The notes under the pieces were generated by a model, which worked only from the letters and a program-made list of their open reading frames with translations, was not told the DNA's origin and made no database searches. From Acidisarcina polymorpha (GTDB lineage Bacteria > Acidobacteriota > Terriglobia > Terriglobales > Acidobacteriaceae), in assembly GCF_003330725.1 (NCBI RefSeq), contig NZ_CP030840.1, positions 1,674,001 to 1,738,000 on the forward strand: 64,000 nt of DNA, read 5' to 3'. Position 1 is the stretch's first letter; the number at the start of each line of letters is the position of its first letter. This document shows positions 55,744 to 64,000 of this stretch, in pieces. A program made the translations under genes and the position numbers.

Positions 55744-56703
55744 TTAGAGCTGCCGCCGGCGATCTCCCCGTTCATAGCTGGGTGGTTCGCCTTGCTTCAG
55801 ATCACGCCGGAACATGACCACCATAAAGCTACCCAAGCTAAGCATAGTCAGCATCCCTCCGAGCTGAACCACCCGGGCAACAACCAGGCTATGCCGGTTC
55901 AAATCGGGGTCGTATCGATAGCAATAGGTCAAGATGTTGTCTACCGGTGAACCGATCTTGTTGTGCGATGCCTCAACTAACCCTAGTTGCAGGTCTTTGG
56001 GTGAATATTCCACACCCATGTAGTACTGCGCCAACTTCCCTTCCGGAGTAAGGATCTGGATGGAGCTGGCGTGCGCAAACTGGGAGAGGTGACCATCCGG
56101 CCCCGGCACCCGGGCATAACCAAAACCGACCGCGTCAGCCACGGCATTGATGGCGGGCTGCTGCCCGGTGAGAAAATGCCAGCCATCCGCCGTTTCGGGA
56201 TGGGCATAACGCTTCAAATACATCGCTTTCTTCTTGGCTGCCAGCTCAGGTCCTTCGCTGGGGTCGATGCTGATGGCGACGATATCAAAATCCTTGCCGG
56301 GACGGAACTTCACCATTTCGAGCGCGCCGACCAGTCCGTTCATCTCCTCGGAACAAAGCATCGGACAGGCATAGTAAACGATGGCCAGAATGACCGGCCG
56401 TTTACCGAAATAGTCCCCCATTTTCACGCTCGCGCCAGTCTCATCGCGGAAGACGCCCTGCAAAGGAATCTGCTGATCGAGATGCTGGTGAACAAAGACC
56501 TTGCTGAGGATCGGCGAAGGATGATCGACTGCTACCTCGCCCATCTGTTTGTCACCATACGAAGAGACCTGAGCGGAAGCAGGGAGACTCAGAAGCAGCC
56601 CAGCGACAGACAGGAGAGCTGCCGCCGCCGACCGGGGGCGCAGGAAACGCGCAGCGATACTGCGCATCCTCCTGCCTAACCGATCTGGTCCCCTCATCGA
56701 CAT
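55744..56703 (-). CDS. SCO1/SenC-type copper chaperone
   Basis: This 319-residue protein has an N-terminal basic region and hydrophobic leader (residues 24-44), then a thioredoxin-like SCO domain with the copper-binding CxxxC motif in YYACPMLCSEEM near residue 112 and a candidate His ligand in FAHASS near 205. A C-terminal membrane helix (about 282-304) anchors it on the outside of the membrane. SCO proteins deliver copper to the CuA site of oxidase subunit II. It is directly upstream of coxB, 69 bases away, consistent with assembly of that site. Its C-terminal anchor is an unusual addition to the usual N-terminal one. Confidence 0.9.
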   Translation of the reverse strand: MSMRGPDRLGRRMRSIAARFLRPRSAAAALLSVAGLLLSLPASAQVSSYGDKQMGEVAVDHPSPILSKVFVHQHLDQQIPLQGVFRDETGASVKMGDYFGKRPVILAIVYYACPMLCSEEMNGLVGALEMVKFRPGKDFDIVAISIDPSEGPELAAKKKAMYLKRYAHPETADGWHFLTGQQPAINAVADAVGFGYARVPGPDGHLSQFAHASSIQILTPEGKLAQYYMGVEYSPKDLQLGLVEASHNKIGSPVDNILTYCYRYDPDLNRHSLVVARVVQLGGMLTMLSLGSFMVVMFRRDLKQGEPPSYERGDRRRQL

Positions 56704-56828
56704 ATTTCCCTGAAGCCTCTCTTGCTATCTTAACTGCGCCCGAGTGGTGAATGTAGTTCAGGCTAGACGGTCACTTTCCCTGAATGAAAACAAAAAGCCG
56801 TTTCGTGCCTAGATCAAGCGGCAGGACT

Positions 56829-57500
56829 TCACGGATGCTTATCACCAGCTTCCGCCACTTCGGGAGCCTTGCGGGTAATCGCGAGCTCCTGTTCATAGCC
56901 GGTTGGTGCAAATCCGTTGGTCAGCGGGACGGGCGGCAGGATGATTCCGTTCCCTCCAGCTTCCATGCTTGCCCCTTCCGGAGTTTCTCCGTAAGTGGGA
57001 GCTGTCGGCTGTCCGGGTTGCGCATTAGTTACAACCGGAAGACCGTGTTGAGCGATCAGCTCCATCGCCCGCTCGACGGGAATACGAATTTTACCCTGGC
57101 CGCGATCAATCCAGCTGTAGTGGTCGAGCAGCAACGCCTCGCGTTCATGCAGGTCGGCGAGATCCTGGTTGCCGTCATCAGTCTCAAGCCTCGGAGTCGG
57201 GAAACGCTGGGTCATCTGTTGCAGCTGCTGCTGCTCCATTGCCGGGTTCGAAGCCATGTTCTTGGGAACTTCGTGCGAACCGTATTGCAAATTGTTCCAC
57301 TTGTTCGGCGGACCGTCGCGCTTCACTAGCTGATTGTTGATCACCTTGCCCATGCCGAAGCAGAAGACAAAGAAGACAACGATGAATGCGAGCAATGAAG
57401 CCAGAAAGACGGCGATGCCGGTCGCGCTGACGTCAGAGGCCTCGTAGCCGGGCTGTGGTGTCTTTACATTGACCGGATCATTGGGACTATGCGTGGGCAT
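56829..57500 (-). CDS. Single-pass membrane protein of unknown function in the ACIII-caa3 operon
   Basis: I do not recognise a named family for this 223-residue protein. It has one strong hydrophobic segment (about residues 26-50, ATGIAVFLASLLAFIVVFFVFCFG), then a hydrophilic domain with RETDDG, HEREALLLDHYSWIDRGQGKIRIPVERAMELIAQHGLP and a Pro/Gly-rich tail. The YSWIDRGQGKIRIPVERAMELI stretch recurs in acidobacterial and other proteins associated with respiratory or copper operons, but no function is known to me. It overlaps actF by 14 bases and precedes the SCO gene, so it belongs to the respiratory operon; assembly or stability of the supercomplex is a reasonable guess only. Confidence 0.8.
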   Translation of the reverse strand: MPTHSPNDPVNVKTPQPGYEASDVSATGIAVFLASLLAFIVVFFVFCFGMGKVINNQLVKRDGPPNKWNNLQYGSHEVPKNMASNPAMEQQQLQQMTQRFPTPRLETDDGNQDLADLHEREALLLDHYSWIDRGQGKIRIPVERAMELIAQHGLPVVTNAQPGQPTAPTYGETPEGASMEAGGNGIILPPVPLTNGFAPTGYEQELAITRKAPEVAEAGDKHP

Positions 57501-58788
57501 GATCAGGCTCCAAAATTTCCGCTAGGTGCGGATCGTTGACGGCAACCAGCGGCCGTTTCTGCAACTGTGTAAAGTAATACGCCATCCAGAAGGCAATCAT
57601 GGCGGTAGGAATGAACGCGTATTCCAGGATGCCAAAGCTGAAATGGAGATTCCGGCGGGCGTCGGCGAAGTTGGGCTCGATCAGCCAGAACATGTCCCAG
57701 CAGCGGGCGAAGATCATCAGCCGGCAAACCGTGGCAAGCCGCTTCTGATTGCGCTTGAGGTCGCGCGATAGCAGCATCGAGAAAGGCAGCAGCCAGTGGA
57801 AGATGAAATCGAGGGTTGCAATGACGCCCCAGTTACCCCGGATCCGGTCAAGATACCAGGGAATCTCTTCGGGAAGATTGCCCGACCAGATAATCAGGAA
57901 GGAAGCAAAGGCGAGATACATATTCAACATCACGAAGGCAAAGCAGAGCTTGCCGAGGTCATGCTGTTCAGTGGTGCGCAGGATCGTCCGGATCGGCTCG
58001 CCCTTGGAGAGCCCGATCAAGGTGAGAACCACCAGGGCGAGCACCCCATAACCCTGACCAACCAGAAATTGCAGTCCGTAGACCGACGAGTACCAGGTTG
58101 GATCCAGTGACATAACCCAGTAGATGGCTCCGGCGGTCAGGGTGATCGAATAAACGACCACTCCGAAGCCACTCAGATTCTCAAACCGTTTTTGCCAGAA
58201 TGGGACGTTCGTCGAAGTGTCTCGGGGCAGCTCGAGGCCAACCTCCTGATCGCGTTGCAGCGACCATTTATTCAGGGTCCGGATATAGAGGAACCAGATT
58301 ACAAAACAGATCAGCGAAACCACCCAGAAGGCGGTCACGTTGAGCATCGGCTTCTTATAGCTGATGGCGTGGGCCTGCGCGATGCTGATCAGTCCCTGCT
58401 TCAGGGCAGACTCAGCATCAGGATAGTGTGCCCAGAGGTAAAGCTGTTTGACGAAGATCCCGATCGGCAAAAAGTAGAGAAATGCGAGCGGGAGAGAACG
58501 GCTCATCGCTTCGAGCGGCCGACGCACCAGCAGGCCCCACTTGCCCCCGGAGAGGTATTGGACCATGAGGAGCGCCATACCCCCAATCGAAAAGCCGAGG
58601 GTGATCATGAAACCCAGCAGCCAGGAACGTAGCAGATGTTGAAAGTGGTCGTTCGCCAGGAACGCCAGGATGATGCCGATAACGCCAAAGACAGCGCCGA
58701 CGGTCAGCGCCCGGGTGCGCCATGCACCGACAAATGCCGGAGCATTGAGGTCGGCGGGGAGGGTCTTCGCGTGAATTACGTGTGCCAT
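57487..58788 (-). CDS. actF: Alternative complex III subunit ActF (quinol-binding membrane subunit)
   Basis: This 433-residue protein has about ten hydrophobic helices and resembles ActF, one of the two large integral subunits of alternative complex III, related to NrfD/PsrC but divergent. Features are VGAVFGVIGIILAFLANDHFQHLLRSWLLGFMITLGFSIGGMALLMVQYLSGGKWG near residue 30 and the later DLDRIRGNWG-like loop. It is the last ACIII gene here, 43 bases after actE. The ATG at 58788 fits; upstream in-frame codons to 59034 are unconserved and overlap actE. Confidence 0.92.
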   Translation of the reverse strand: MAHVIHAKTLPADLNAPAFVGAWRTRALTVGAVFGVIGIILAFLANDHFQHLLRSWLLGFMITLGFSIGGMALLMVQYLSGGKWGLLVRRPLEAMSRSLPLAFLYFLPIGIFVKQLYLWAHYPDAESALKQGLISIAQAHAISYKKPMLNVTAFWVVSLICFVIWFLYIRTLNKWSLQRDQEVGLELPRDTSTNVPFWQKRFENLSGFGVVVYSITLTAGAIYWVMSLDPTWYSSVYGLQFLVGQGYGVLALVVLTLIGLSKGEPIRTILRTTEQHDLGKLCFAFVMLNMYLAFASFLIIWSGNLPEEIPWYLDRIRGNWGVIATLDFIFHWLLPFSMLLSRDLKRNQKRLATVCRLMIFARCWDMFWLIEPNFADARRNLHFSFGILEYAFIPTAMIAFWMAYYFTQLQKRPLVAVNDPHLAEILEPDHAHA

Positions 58789-58831
58789 ATGGTACCTGTT
58801 CCCATGGTGTCGAGTCCGATGGCGTTCATCT

Positions 58832-59647
58832 TCAATTCCCGCTCGGTGCCGGAAGCTTGCTAGCGTCGCCACTCGGCGCCTTGATCGCAGGGCGCGTCTG
58901 AATGGCAGGATTGGTTGGTTGTGCCGGTGCTCCCGCTGCCGGCGCCTCGCCGGGCGAGATCGCCCGAACATTGGTGACGGTTGGCAGCTCCCATGGGCCG
59001 GCAAAGCTGGCCGGGTAGCCGGCCCGTTCGGCAATGTCGGCTAGGTTTTCCACCTGCGTTCCAGACGGAACGTCTCTTTGGCTGGCGCTCTGGCTCAACT
59101 GCAAGGCGCGAATGTAGGCCGCGACCGCCCAGCGATCCTCGGGCGCCATTTGCGCCGAGTAGTCCGGCATCGCCCCATAGCCATTGGTCATGACATAGAA
59201 ATAGTGGCTCAAGGGCTCGGCAAGCCGCTTGGCATCGTGAAAATTACCGGCCGGCTTGTAGCCGCGCTGCACGATCATACCCGCGCCGTTTCCGACCCGG
59301 GAGTGGCACGGCGTGCAATAAATGTTATAGCGTTCTTGGCCTCGCGCCAGCACCTGAGCTGAGACGGGAAAGGGCATCGCATCCTGCTCCTTGCCGTTCA
59401 ACAGTCCGGTATGGAAGTAGTCATCGACATCGACTTCGTTGCGCGCGACCGTATGGTCGACCTGGGGACGCGCGGAGCGGCCGTCGGCGAAGAAGCTGGT
59501 TCCACGCTGGGGCACGAACTTCGGCTGATTGTGCATATCCTGGCGGCAACCGCTGACGAAGACGAAGATCGCCAGCGTGGATGCTGCCAATAGAGAGTGG
59601 GTGTTTCGTTCAACTCGGTCACGGAGCTTGCCGACGGCGTTAATAAT
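58832..59647 (-). CDS. actE: Alternative complex III subunit ActE (monoheme cytochrome c lipoprotein)
   Basis: This roughly 271-residue lipoprotein carries one heme c motif (CTPCH) and a PEDRWAVAAYIRALQLSQ segment with a candidate Met ligand in YGAMPDYSAQM, as in ActE. Its lipobox FVFVSGC with Cys near residue 36 predicts a membrane-anchored protein. No ATG, GTG or TTG precedes the basic n-region; the leader VGKLRDRVERNTHSLLAAST begins just after ATT-ATT at 59647-59642, with GGAGGTGG immediately upstream inside the actD stop region. An ATT start is therefore likely; the alternative TTG at 59590 would cut the leader to 12 residues without basic charge. The start is uncertain. Confidence 0.85.
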   Translation of the reverse strand: MINAVGKLRDRVERNTHSLLAASTLAIFVFVSGCRQDMHNQPKFVPQRGTSFFADGRSARPQVDHTVARNEVDVDDYFHTGLLNGKEQDAMPFPVSAQVLARGQERYNIYCTPCHSRVGNGAGMIVQRGYKPAGNFHDAKRLAEPLSHYFYVMTNGYGAMPDYSAQMAPEDRWAVAAYIRALQLSQSASQRDVPSGTQVENLADIAERAGYPASFAGPWELPTVTNVRAISPGEAPAAGAPAQPTNPAIQTRPAIKAPSGDASKLPAPSGN

Positions 59648-60182
59648 CCACCTCCACGACCGACAGCGGACGGTGAAGCGCAAGAAACTCTCTCGACTCG
59701 GTTGGCGAAAACTTGGGGTCGGTCGCCTCAATGCAAAGGAAAAACTTGTCGGTGGTTGCACCATTGCGGAAATTCGGAGCGTTGAAGAGCGGGTGATAGA
59801 GGGTGGGCAGTCCATTCATCGCCAACATGCCGAAGGCCGCTGAAAGCCCCGCAAAGAGAATCGTCCACTCGTAGGCAGGAACCACAAAGGCAGGCCAGGA
59901 GTAATAAGGGCGGCCAGCGATATTGAGCGGGTAGCCCCAGACCGACACCCAGGTTTCCATGCCAAACATCGCGCAGCAGCCGAGAATACCCCCCAGCAGG
60001 CAGACCAAGGAGACGTTATTCCGGTGAAAGCCGATCGCCTCGGCGGCTTCTTCGACGGGATATGGGGTATAGCAATCCATGCGGCGGTATCCAGCCTCAT
60101 AAGCTGCTTGCGCGGCCAGCACCAGCTCCGTCGGGGTATCGAACTCCGCCAACAATCCGTAAGTTCCTTCTCGTATCGGCAT
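59640..60182 (-). CDS. actD: Alternative complex III subunit ActD (DUF3341)
   Basis: This 180-residue protein has the ActD layout: an N-terminal soluble domain (EFDTPTELVLAAQAAYEAGYRRMDCYTPYPVEEAAEAIG) and two helices (about residues 58-80 and 102-122). ActD is a small membrane subunit of the quinol:cytochrome c oxidoreductase with no cofactor. Its ATG shares one base with the actC TGA. Its stop lies within the actE leader, so these genes are tightly coupled. Confidence 0.93.
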   Translation of the reverse strand: MPIREGTYGLLAEFDTPTELVLAAQAAYEAGYRRMDCYTPYPVEEAAEAIGFHRNNVSLVCLLGGILGCCAMFGMETWVSVWGYPLNIAGRPYYSWPAFVVPAYEWTILFAGLSAAFGMLAMNGLPTLYHPLFNAPNFRNGATTDKFFLCIEATDPKFSPTESREFLALHRPLSVVEVDY

Positions 60183-61603
60183 CAGTCTCCTGCCTCATGC
60201 ACGGCTTCCGACTCAGGCTTGACCTTGGCCTGGGGAAGCATCATGCGAATTTCAGACATCGGGATCATGGGCAAGAAGCGCACGAAGAGCAGAAACAAGG
60301 TCGTAAACAGACCCATAGTCCCGATAAAGGTTGCGTAATCCCAGCGAGTGGCTTTGTAAGTCCCCCACGAGGAGGGGAGGAAGTCGCGATAAAGGCTGGT
60401 GACGACAATGACGAAGCGCTCGAACCACATCCCGGTGTTCACGACGAACGAGAGCAGAAACATCCGGGCCGGACTGATGCGCACCGAACGCAGCCACATC
60501 AACTGCGGAATGGCGATGTTACAGGCGATCAGGCACCAGTACGACCAGCCCATCGGTCCGAACATGCGGTTCCACATCATGAAGGCTTCCCAATGGCTGG
60601 CCGAGTACCAGGCCATGAAGACCTCCATCGAGTAGCCGTAAGCGACGATCAACCCGGTGGTCAGCATGACCTTCGCCATGTTGTCCAGGTGGCGAAGGGT
60701 GATCATGTCTTCGAGATGATAGAAAGCCCGGATCGGCACCGCGAGCGTAATGACCATGGCAAAGCCGGAGTAAACCGCGCCTGCGACGAAGTAGGGGGGG
60801 AAGATGGTCGTGTGCCAACCCGGAAGCACGGCCACCGCGAAGTCAAAGCTGATGACCGAGTGAACCGAGAGCACCAGTGGCGTCGCTAAACCGGCCAGCA
60901 GCAAGGAGGCCGTCTCATAGCGCATCCAGTGGCGGGAGGAGCCGCGCCAGCCGAGCGAGAGCAGGCCGTAGACGTATTGGCCGAAGCGGGTCTTCGACCG
61001 GTCTCTCATGGTGCCGAAATCAGGCACCAGACCGATGTACCAGAAGACCACGGAGATGGTTGCGTAAGTTGAGACCGCAAAGACGTCCCACAGCAGCGGA
61101 GAGCGGAACTGCGGCCAGACGTTCATTGAGTTCGGATACGGGAAGAGCCAGTAGGCCAGCCATGGGCGGCCTACGTGAATCAGCGGAAAGAGACCAGCGC
61201 AGACCACGGCGAAGATCGTCATCGCCTCGGCAAAGCGGTTGATGGAGTTTCGCCAGGTCTGCTTGAAGAGCAGCAGGATGGCGGAGATCAGGGTTCCGGC
61301 GTGGCCGATGCCGATCCACCAGACAAAGTTGATGATGGCGAATCCCCAGGCTACCGGCTGGGTAATGCCCCAGATGCCCACGCCTTTGAGGAAGAGCCAG
61401 GTGACGGCAATCACTACCAGAGTCGCCACTCCGCTGGCCAAGAGAAAGCCTAGAAACCAGCCAATCGGAGTGTGCGGTGTGAGGACGATTCGGGAGATTT
61501 TTTCAGTCACCGACTTGAAGGTGTGACCGGGCGCGAGGACCCGCACCTCTCCGGTAATCGGATCCAACATCGGGTCATTGACCTTTACATCTTTAGTCGC
61601 CAT
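60182..61603 (-). CDS. actC: Alternative complex III subunit ActC (NrfD-like)
   Basis: This 473-residue integral membrane protein has about ten helices and is related to NrfD/PsrC, the quinol-binding family. Features are DPMLDPITGEV at the N-terminus, IGHAGTLISAILLLFKQTWRNSINRFAEAMTIFAVVCAGLFPLIHVGRPW near residue 97 (the HVGRPW motif is typical), and YGYSMEVFMAWYSASHWE near 311. ActC and ActF form the membrane core and are thought to oxidise menaquinol. It follows actB by 80 bases and overlaps actD by one base. Confidence 0.95.
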   Translation of the reverse strand: MATKDVKVNDPMLDPITGEVRVLAPGHTFKSVTEKISRIVLTPHTPIGWFLGFLLASGVATLVVIAVTWLFLKGVGIWGITQPVAWGFAIINFVWWIGIGHAGTLISAILLLFKQTWRNSINRFAEAMTIFAVVCAGLFPLIHVGRPWLAYWLFPYPNSMNVWPQFRSPLLWDVFAVSTYATISVVFWYIGLVPDFGTMRDRSKTRFGQYVYGLLSLGWRGSSRHWMRYETASLLLAGLATPLVLSVHSVISFDFAVAVLPGWHTTIFPPYFVAGAVYSGFAMVITLAVPIRAFYHLEDMITLRHLDNMAKVMLTTGLIVAYGYSMEVFMAWYSASHWEAFMMWNRMFGPMGWSYWCLIACNIAIPQLMWLRSVRISPARMFLLSFVVNTGMWFERFVIVVTSLYRDFLPSSWGTYKATRWDYATFIGTMGLFTTLFLLFVRFLPMIPMSEIRMMLPQAKVKPESEAVHEAGD

Positions 61604-61683
61604 GCGCGATTCCGCCCATTCGTGTTGCCCTGAAAAATTCGCCGGACTGTTTCCGGTGCCGGCGATACGAAAGCATAGTTCGG

Positions 61684-64000
61684 TTACCCATTACTGGCTC
61701 CGGGGGCATGCTCGACCCGGGCTTGCTCGAACTCCTGGTTGAAGTTCAAAACCCCGGCGACATACGTCGTCCGCGGGCGCGTATTGATGTCGGCCAGCAC
61801 CTGATAGCTGCGCTGTTGTTTCTTAAGCTTCGCCACCCGGCTGTTCGGATCATTAATGTTGCCGAAGATGATCGCCTCCGTTGGGCAAGCCTGCTGACAC
61901 GCGGTGATGATCTCTCCGTCGCGAATCTCCCGGTTCTCCTTGTCGGCATGGATCTTGGCGGCGCTGATGCGCTGTACGCAATAGGAGCACTTCTCCATCA
62001 CGCCGCGGCTGCGTACCGTGACATCGGGGTTGCGGCCGAGCTTATAGCTCTCCGTCTCGTAGTCGGAGTAGAGCAGGAAGTTGAACCGGCGCACCTTATA
62101 CGGGCAATTGTTGGAACAGTACCGGGTGCCGACGCACCGGTTATAGACCATAGTGTTCAAGCCTTCCGGCGTATGCACGGTCGCGCCGACCGGGCATACC
62201 TGCTCACAAGGCGCATTTTCACAATGCTGGCAGTTCATCGGCTGGAAGTGGGCGCGCGGCGCGGAGAGATCGCCCTCAAAATAGGTGTCGATCCGGATCC
62301 ACTGCATGTTGCGGCCGATCTTGACCTGCTGCTTGCCGACCACCGCGATGTTGTTTTCCGCATAGCAAGCAACTACACAAGCATTGCAGCCGATGCAGGA
62401 ATTCATATCGATCGACATGCCCCAGGCATTCTTGTCATAGACATAGGCTGGGAACATGCTTTCGTCGGGTGCCGGTGCTTCCCTGCCCTCGCCCTCGTGG
62501 GCGAAGTCGGGGTTCTGCTTGAACTCTTCCAGTGTGGCGTAGCGGATAATACCGCGGGTCTCGGCCTCGTTTGCCTCGAGTGAATTCTTGCCGCCGCCCT
62601 GGCCGCCAAAAAACTTCGACCGGTCGTCGTGATAGTGGCTTTTGGTATTCGCGAATTCGTAGATCTCGCTAGTCTTGGTGATTGTCGCCCCGGTGGCCAC
62701 CAAGGGAGAAGCCGACGGCCGGATCGAGTAAGCGTCGAACCCCGTGCCGGTACCCACCCGGCCAGCCCTGCGGCGGCCGTGACCAAGATAAACGGTAATG
62801 CTATTTTCGGGATGGCCGGGAACCACCAGGACCGCAGCCTTCACCTTCTTGCCGTTCAAGGCGATCTCGATCACATCGGACTCTTCGAGCTTGTATTTGA
62901 CCAAGGTCGCGTTCGAGATCAGCGCCGCATTGTCCCAGGAGAGATTGGTCACTGGCTTCGGCAACTCCTGCAGCCAGCCGACATTCGCGTAGCGCCCGTC
63001 ATAGAGCGATGGATCGGGACGGAAGATGACCTCGATCGAATCGGCTTGGACCGCGGGCGGCAACTCCGGCAGCCCGGTCTTCGCGGTCACGGTCTTCGGC
63101 TCGAAAGCAGTGCCGTCGATAAACCCGTCGTGGAGAGCTTTGCGCCAGTTCTGCTCAAAGTCACCCTTGGCCGAGAGCTGCGCCTTCCAGGTTGCGCGCA
63201 CTGCGTCGTAGGCCGGCAGCACGGGCTCGTCGAGCAGCATGGCTTGGATGACTTCGTGGGCGGACCTGCCGCCATAGAGCGGATCGATCATCGGCTGAAT
63301 GATGCTGACCATGCCGTGATACGCCCGCGCATCCGACCAGGACTCCAAATAGTGAGCGCTATTGATGTGCCACTGCGCGACTTCGGCGGTCTCATCGTAG
63401 TGCGATCCCAGGTGTACAAGCACATCGACCTTGTTGGCCGCAGTAGCAAAGTCCAGGTCGGCAGGCGCGGAATAGATCGGATTGCCATCAAGTACCAGCA
63501 GCCAATCGACCTTGCCGGCATTCATGTCGGCGACCAGCGATTTCAGATCGTTGTTCTGCTGCGAAGGCAGCGGGTTGACGGTTTCGGTATAGATCACCGT
63601 CTTTCCGATGTTGCCAAGCGCGTCATTGATAGCGATCGCGGCAAGGTGGACCTCAGGGGGCTGCTGCTCGCCGGGGATCACTGCGGATTCACCGGCATTT
63701 GCCTTGAGATCCTTGACCAGCGCGTCAAGGAAGTGCTGCTGTTCCGGCGTCCAGGTCGGGCCGGAAGGCGCCTGAGCGCCGGTAATGGCCGCCGCTAGAG
63801 CGACGGCAAAGGCGGGGATGTCGCTCGCCCGCAGCCCAAGCCGGTGCTCGGCCTTCATGCCGGTCGTGGTCGGCGTACTCTCGACGGCATAGAGGCGATT
63901 CATCTCGACGTCACTACTGTCTAGCTTGCGACGCCGCGAGTAATCCGCAGCCAGCTTGTGGAACCCGGGGTGAGTGATACCGGAGAGGAAATCGGCATCC
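61684..64000 (-). CDS. actB: Alternative complex III subunit ActB (iron-sulfur, partial)
   Basis: The open frame runs through the right edge, so the N-terminus is missing; at least 771 residues are present. The N-terminal part is a catalytically inactive molybdopterin-oxidoreductase-like domain (MNRLYAVESTPTTTGMKAEHR is internal, not the start). The C-terminal part has four Cys clusters: CIGCNACVVACYAENN, CQHCENAPCEQVCP, CVGTRYCSNNCPY, and the split CSYC...CQQACPTE, typical of three [4Fe-4S] and one [3Fe-4S] cluster. ActB carries electrons from the quinol site. actA (pentaheme) would be expected further right. The first gene of the respiratory block visible here. Confidence 0.95.
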   Translation of the reverse strand, partial: DADFLSGITHPGFHKLAADYSRRRKLDSSDVEMNRLYAVESTPTTTGMKAEHRLGLRASDIPAFAVALAAAITGAQAPSGPTWTPEQQHFLDALVKDLKANAGESAVIPGEQQPPEVHLAAIAINDALGNIGKTVIYTETVNPLPSQQNNDLKSLVADMNAGKVDWLLVLDGNPIYSAPADLDFATAANKVDVLVHLGSHYDETAEVAQWHINSAHYLESWSDARAYHGMVSIIQPMIDPLYGGRSAHEVIQAMLLDEPVLPAYDAVRATWKAQLSAKGDFEQNWRKALHDGFIDGTAFEPKTVTAKTGLPELPPAVQADSIEVIFRPDPSLYDGRYANVGWLQELPKPVTNLSWDNAALISNATLVKYKLEESDVIEIALNGKKVKAAVLVVPGHPENSITVYLGHGRRRAGRVGTGTGFDAYSIRPSASPLVATGATITKTSEIYEFANTKSHYHDDRSKFFGGQGGGKNSLEANEAETRGIIRYATLEEFKQNPDFAHEGEGREAPAPDESMFPAYVYDKNAWGMSIDMNSCIGCNACVVACYAENNIAVVGKQQVKIGRNMQWIRIDTYFEGDLSAPRAHFQPMNCQHCENAPCEQVCPVGATVHTPEGLNTMVYNRCVGTRYCSNNCPYKVRRFNFLLYSDYETESYKLGRNPDVTVRSRGVMEKCSYCVQRISAAKIHADKENREIRDGEIITACQQACPTEAIIFGNINDPNSRVAKLKKQQRSYQVLADINTRPRTTYVAGVLNFNQEFEQARVEHAPGASNG

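Noticed and set aside
62629-63798. 389-codon plus-strand frame across actB
   Set aside because: It is a shadow of the iron-sulfur subunit gene, with no motif or plausible start.

Overview
This 64 kb stretch looks like chromosome from a GC-rich acidobacterium of the Terriglobia (Acidobacteriaceae) type. The grounds are gene content, not a database match. It has an orphan FtsX/MacB permease of the acidobacterial ADOP type, a secreted CRTAC1/TPR pair, a DUF7948/SBBP-repeat secreted protein, two Uma2-type proteins, and an alternative complex III operon joined to a caa3 oxidase operon. I saw no rRNA, tRNA, CRISPR array, insertion sequence or prophage. Both edges cut genes: a 21-codon stub at the left and actB at the right.

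Layout. 0-3.3 kb: an RND efflux pump. 3.8-7.4 kb: a three-gene operon of a circularly permuted ATP-grasp protein, an alpha-E protein and a transglutaminase-like protease. 7.4-11.2 kb: SDR reductase, FAD oxidase and HAD-UbiA fusion, matching the DprE2/DprE1/phosphoribosyltransferase route to lipid-linked D-arabinofuranose. 11.5-19 kb: a HerA-like ATPase, the CRTAC1/TPR pair, and a MarR regulator divergent from a drug exporter across a near-perfect palindrome. 19.2-23 kb: a decayed patch with a frameshifted DUF2721 gene and an SBBP/Ig-like secreted protein broken by three or four frameshifts. 23-39 kb: housekeeping and accessory genes (hemL, polysaccharide deacetylase, deoxynucleoside kinase, a 46-residue metallothionein, panB-panC, 3-methyladenine glycosylase, peroxiredoxin, a secreted repeat protein with a GH18 enzyme, purD-dinB, gatB, ADOP permease, two Uma2 paralogues).

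40.3-43.3 kb holds a cysM-mec-cysO-moeZ operon for cysteine synthesis from a protein thiocarboxylate. Its sulfur carrier ends Gly-Gly-Lys, so one residue must be removed before use. 43.4-51.7 kb: PIN-TRAM protein, fatty-acid desaturase, four-PAS histidine kinase, HExxH/TPR secreted protein and class II photolyase, the last with an inverted repeat over its start codon.

51.8-64 kb, all on the minus strand, is one respiratory unit in transcription order: actB-actC-actD-actE-actF, an unrecognised membrane protein, a SCO copper chaperone, then coxB-coxA-coxC-coxD. It should encode a quinol:cytochrome c oxidoreductase feeding a caa3 terminal oxidase. Many genes overlap by 1-14 bases, implying translational coupling; several use TTG starts and actE may use ATT.

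Start codons were chosen by eye from Shine-Dalgarno spacing and family N-termini. Family names come from recognised motifs, not from searches.
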